DNA of 64,000 nucleotides from Amulumruptor sp947039275. GTDB taxonomy: Bacteria; Bacteroidota; Bacteroidia; Bacteroidales; Muribaculaceae. The position numbers and the translations under genes were made by a program. The notes under the pieces are model-generated. The model was not told the origin of the DNA. It worked only from the letters and a program-made list of their open reading frames with translations, and did no database searches. The stretch covers positions 6,189 through 70,188 of the forward strand of contig CAMQYL010000015.1 of NCBI GenBank assembly GCA_947039275.1. The letters run 5' to 3'. Positions 62,331 through 64,000 of this stretch are shown piece after piece (position 1 is the stretch's first letter; every line of letters starts with the position of its first letter).

Positions 62331-62483
62331 TCGGAAATGGTTAAGTTAATAAATAATGGTTATTGGAATTAGAGTGATAGAATGTGCATTGAAGTCGTCA
62401 GAGTGTGTCGAATAGCTTCTATTGTTTTGTTATTATTAATAATGATTGCGACCCCACGCCAACATGTCCGGGGGTTTATGATG

Positions 62484-62491
62484 CAAAATTA
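62484..62491 (-). promoter_or_regulatory. -7 promoter element (TAATTTTG) of the coiled-coil lipoprotein gene
   Basis: A perfect -7 motif on the minus strand would give a leader of roughly 145 bases before the ATG at 62330. The -33 region is weak. Confidence 0.5.
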
Positions 62492-62557
62492 CTACCAATC
62501 CCATTATCAGAGCCTAAACATGTGTAGCACAGTTTTTTACTCCCTGTAAGAAAAAAT

Positions 62558-62869
62558 TTACGGTAATTTTTCCGAGCGTTCCCTCTCGGCTTCAAATTCG
62601 GCAGAAAAGTCCTTGAAAAAGTCGTAGCGGAGGATTACCGAGATGCGCATTAGCAGCTCGGTGTCGATGGTGTTGCGGCGGAATATGTCATAGACATTGA
62701 CGCGATGACAGTTGAGCTGCCTCGCAAACCATGATACGGTGTGGTTTTTGGGTTCCAGATCGAAACGGGCTTTGATGCGAGCACCGATGTTCATTGCCGG
62801 AAGATAGGGGCCGAAATGCCGATGCATTCCCTGTCGGAGCATTTCTTGCTTAGGGGTGGGACGATACAC
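62558..62869 (-). CDS. Small XRE-like helix-turn-helix protein
   Basis: The frame encodes 103 residues, but the conserved part begins near residue 26 (NIGARIKARFDLEPKNHTVSWFARQLNCHRVNVYDIFRRNTIDTELLMRISVILRYDFF). The HTH-like block, then DTELLMRIS, recurs in small Bacteroidales regulators. The ATG at 62794 (MNIGARIKAR) is a good alternative start, leaving a long leader. That leader contains the structured region at 62904-63054, so the RNA may control this gene. The target is unknown. Confidence 0.75.
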   Translation of the reverse strand: MYRPTPKQEMLRQGMHRHFGPYLPAMNIGARIKARFDLEPKNHTVSWFARQLNCHRVNVYDIFRRNTIDTELLMRISVILRYDFFKDFSAEFEAERERSEKLP

Positions 62870-62903
62870 AAAAGCGTGGAATGCAGCAGTTTACTGGTGC
62901 TTA

Positions 62904-63054
62904 GGCATCGCCAAACGCCCATCTAACAAGTAAACAGTCCGCTCCCACGCCTATTGAGGCCCCACCCCTTGTCGGGGAGCGGAGTTACGACAAGCATGAG
63001 CGTTGATGTTTACCTTACCTGTTAGATTGAGTTAATTTGGCGATTTCAAGCAAC
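62904..63054 (-). ncRNA. Candidate structured RNA or leader upstream of the HTH gene
   Basis: Read on the minus strand, four stems nest along one axis: ATCGCCAAA/TTTGGCGAT, ATCTAACA/TGTTAGAT, GTAAACA/TGTTTAC and CCGCTCCC/GGGAGCGG, capped by GCCT-CAAT-AGGC. CTTGTCG can alternatively pair with CGACAAG across one side of the fourth stem, giving a competing fold or pseudoknot. A promoter-like TATCTTTG lies upstream at 63127-63120. It could be a free RNA or a regulatory 5' leader; I do not recognise a known family. Confidence 0.55.
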
Positions 63055-63086
63055 CGGCAAAGCAAAAACGCTTTACAAATAAATAT

Positions 63087-63127
63087 GTAGCGCGAACCAG
63101 CCGAAACTGATTCACGCTACAAAGATA
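63087..63127 (-). promoter_or_regulatory. Minus-strand promoter element and leader hairpin
   Basis: A -7 TATCTTTG (63127-63120) is immediately followed by a 14-bp hairpin (63087-63120, arms GTAGCG.GAA.CAG with G-U pairs) at the expected start of the transcript running toward the structured region. Confidence 0.45.
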
Positions 63128-63232
63128 ATTGTTTTCAAGGATATATAAAAATGGGCGTATCATCCACCATGCAGCTGTGATTTTGGGCAGACATTGACTG
63201 AAATTGGTACATCACGAAACCTATACAATCTG

Positions 63233-63240
63233 TAACTTTG
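63233..63240 (+). promoter_or_regulatory. -7 promoter element (TAACTTTG) of the flavodoxin-like gene
   Basis: A perfect -7 motif lies 31 bases before the ATG at 63271. Confidence 0.55.
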
Positions 63241-63270
63241 CGATACTCATATTATATATAACAATACGGT

Positions 63271-63885
63271 ATGAAACACAACATCATCAAAACAATCACG
63301 GCAGCTCTGCTCGGCATCATGACTATCTCGTGCCAGGGCAAAGCGGCATCTAACACACAACACGATATGGCAGACAACAAAGGAAAAATCTTAGTGGCAT
63401 ATTACAGCTACACAGGCGACTGCAAAGATATCGCCGATGCTCTGACGAAAGCGGCATCAGCTGACGCGGTCGAAATCCAGCCAGCCGAAGAGGGACTCGA
63501 CTATGCGGCTGACAACTATGCGATAGGCAGCCGACTCATCGCCGCCATACGCAAAGCCCCTGCGTCAGCCGAATCTTATCCAGCCATCAAGCCTGTCAAC
63601 GCCGACCTTGACAAGTATGACACAATAATCATCGTGACACCGCTGTGGTGGGACAACATGGCTGCCCCGATGCAGACCTACCTATACCAGAACGCGGCTA
63701 AACTTGCCGGCACAAACATCGGACTGATAGTGTCAAGCTACTCAAGCGGCATCGCCGAGGTGGTCAAGGACGCACACCGCCTGATACCTGACGGCAACTT
63801 CACAGGCAAGCCCTTGTGGGTCAACCAGTCCAACCGCTCCCGCTCGCAGTCGATGGTGACGGATTGGGTCAAAACGTTGCTGTAA
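63271..63885 (+). CDS. Flavodoxin-like lipoprotein
   Basis: The 204-residue protein has a lipobox MTISC (Cys21), unusual for a flavodoxin, then the FMN phosphate-binding start KILVAYYSYTGDCKDIADAL. Later comes IIIVTPLWWDNMAAPMQTYLYQN, which matches the flavin-binding 50s/90s region of flavodoxin-4-type proteins. Anchoring suggests an FMN-dependent electron-transfer or reductase role at the periplasmic face. No partner enzyme is adjacent. The start at 63271 follows a perfect -7 element. Confidence 0.85.
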   Translation: MKHNIIKTITAALLGIMTISCQGKAASNTQHDMADNKGKILVAYYSYTGDCKDIADALTKAASADAVEIQPAEEGLDYAADNYAIGSRLIAAIRKAPASAESYPAIKPVNADLDKYDTIIIVTPLWWDNMAAPMQTYLYQNAAKLAGTNIGLIVSSYSSGIAEVVKDAHRLIPDGNFTGKPLWVNQSNRSRSQSMVTDWVKTLL

Positions 63886-63945
63886 CCACTTTGCAGGGAA
63901 ATGCCATGACTAAATGTCAATAAATTAACGATTTGCATGCAATTT

Positions 63946-63975
63946 GCGCCCCTTGTGGGCGCATCTCTCGATTAG
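63946..63975. repeat. Hairpin repeat, copy 2 (GCGCCCCTTGTGGGCGC...TTAG)
   Basis: The 17-base palindrome at 63946-63962 plus CTCTC...TTAG matches 35779-35808. It is near the right end of the window, so any continuation cannot be seen. Confidence 0.65.
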
Positions 63976-64000
63976 CCGTTTACTCTGACCTGTGCAAATA

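Noticed and set aside
1..64000. tRNA, rRNA or known riboswitches
   Set aside because: No cloverleaf-like or rRNA-like stretch and no recognisable riboswitch consensus was seen while reading; a covariance-model scan would be decisive.

Overview
The window reads as a chromosomal segment of a Bacteroidales bacterium, most likely a Muribaculaceae (S24-7 group) relative. Reasons: a Sus-type starch locus with SusC/SusD-like proteins, GH13, GH97 and GH31 enzymes, Bacteroidetes-type promoters (-7 TAnnTTTG, sometimes with a -33 TTTG about 20 nt upstream), many SPII lipoproteins, base composition a little above 50% G+C by eye, and a large coiled-coil lipoprotein of the kind common in that family. The assignment is inference; no 16S or other taxonomic marker is present.

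Layout. 1-178: 3' end of a SusR-like regulator. 379-10084: sus-type operon (SusC, SusD, a lipoprotein with three CBM26-like modules, GH13 amylase, GH97 alpha-glucosidase), closed by a terminator. 10244-12430: zinc CDF exporter, small secreted protein, HigBA toxin-antitoxin. 12620-16458: YczE-like membrane protein, split chromate transporter, FolC and a REP-associated transposase (RAYT). 16539-38016: housekeeping genes (RmuC, SDR, FAD protein, MATE, HAD, NadC, RlmH, amidase, MCE/MlaD, DnaA, MetY, Lrp, SIMPL, lipid kinase, DEAD-type helicase, PurC, MenG/UbiE, RecQ), with paired palindromic REP-like repeats between several of them. 38127-49753: a tyrosine recombinase, a 161-bp segment bounded by perfect 21-bp inverted repeats, and ten co-directional genes. 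49737-55267: an LRR lipoprotein, three paralogous secreted proteins, a Crp-like regulator and a Dus enzyme. 55311-63885: GH31 enzyme, a palindrome-rich intergenic region, the coiled-coil lipoprotein, a small HTH protein with a structured upstream region, and a flavodoxin-like lipoprotein.

The most interesting system is 38127-49753. The segment between the inverted repeats carries two good Bacteroidetes promoters, both pointing away from the downstream genes in this sequence (an apparent OFF state). Inversion, presumably by the adjacent recombinase, would aim them at an operon encoding a sigma-70-like factor, a small acidic protein, a partner protein, a 1257-residue dynamin-like GTPase whose N-terminus resembles that partner, a second small GTPase, a coiled-coil protein, a zinc-metallopeptidase-like protein, a WG-repeat-like membrane protein, an unknown protein and a PP2C phosphatase. 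This looks like a phase-variable membrane-remodelling or defence system.

A second theme is a REP/RAYT system. At least five intergenic inverted pairs share a GTAG foot plus a short hairpin, and the RAYT gene carries a 28-bp inverted pair of the same design inside its own reading frame.
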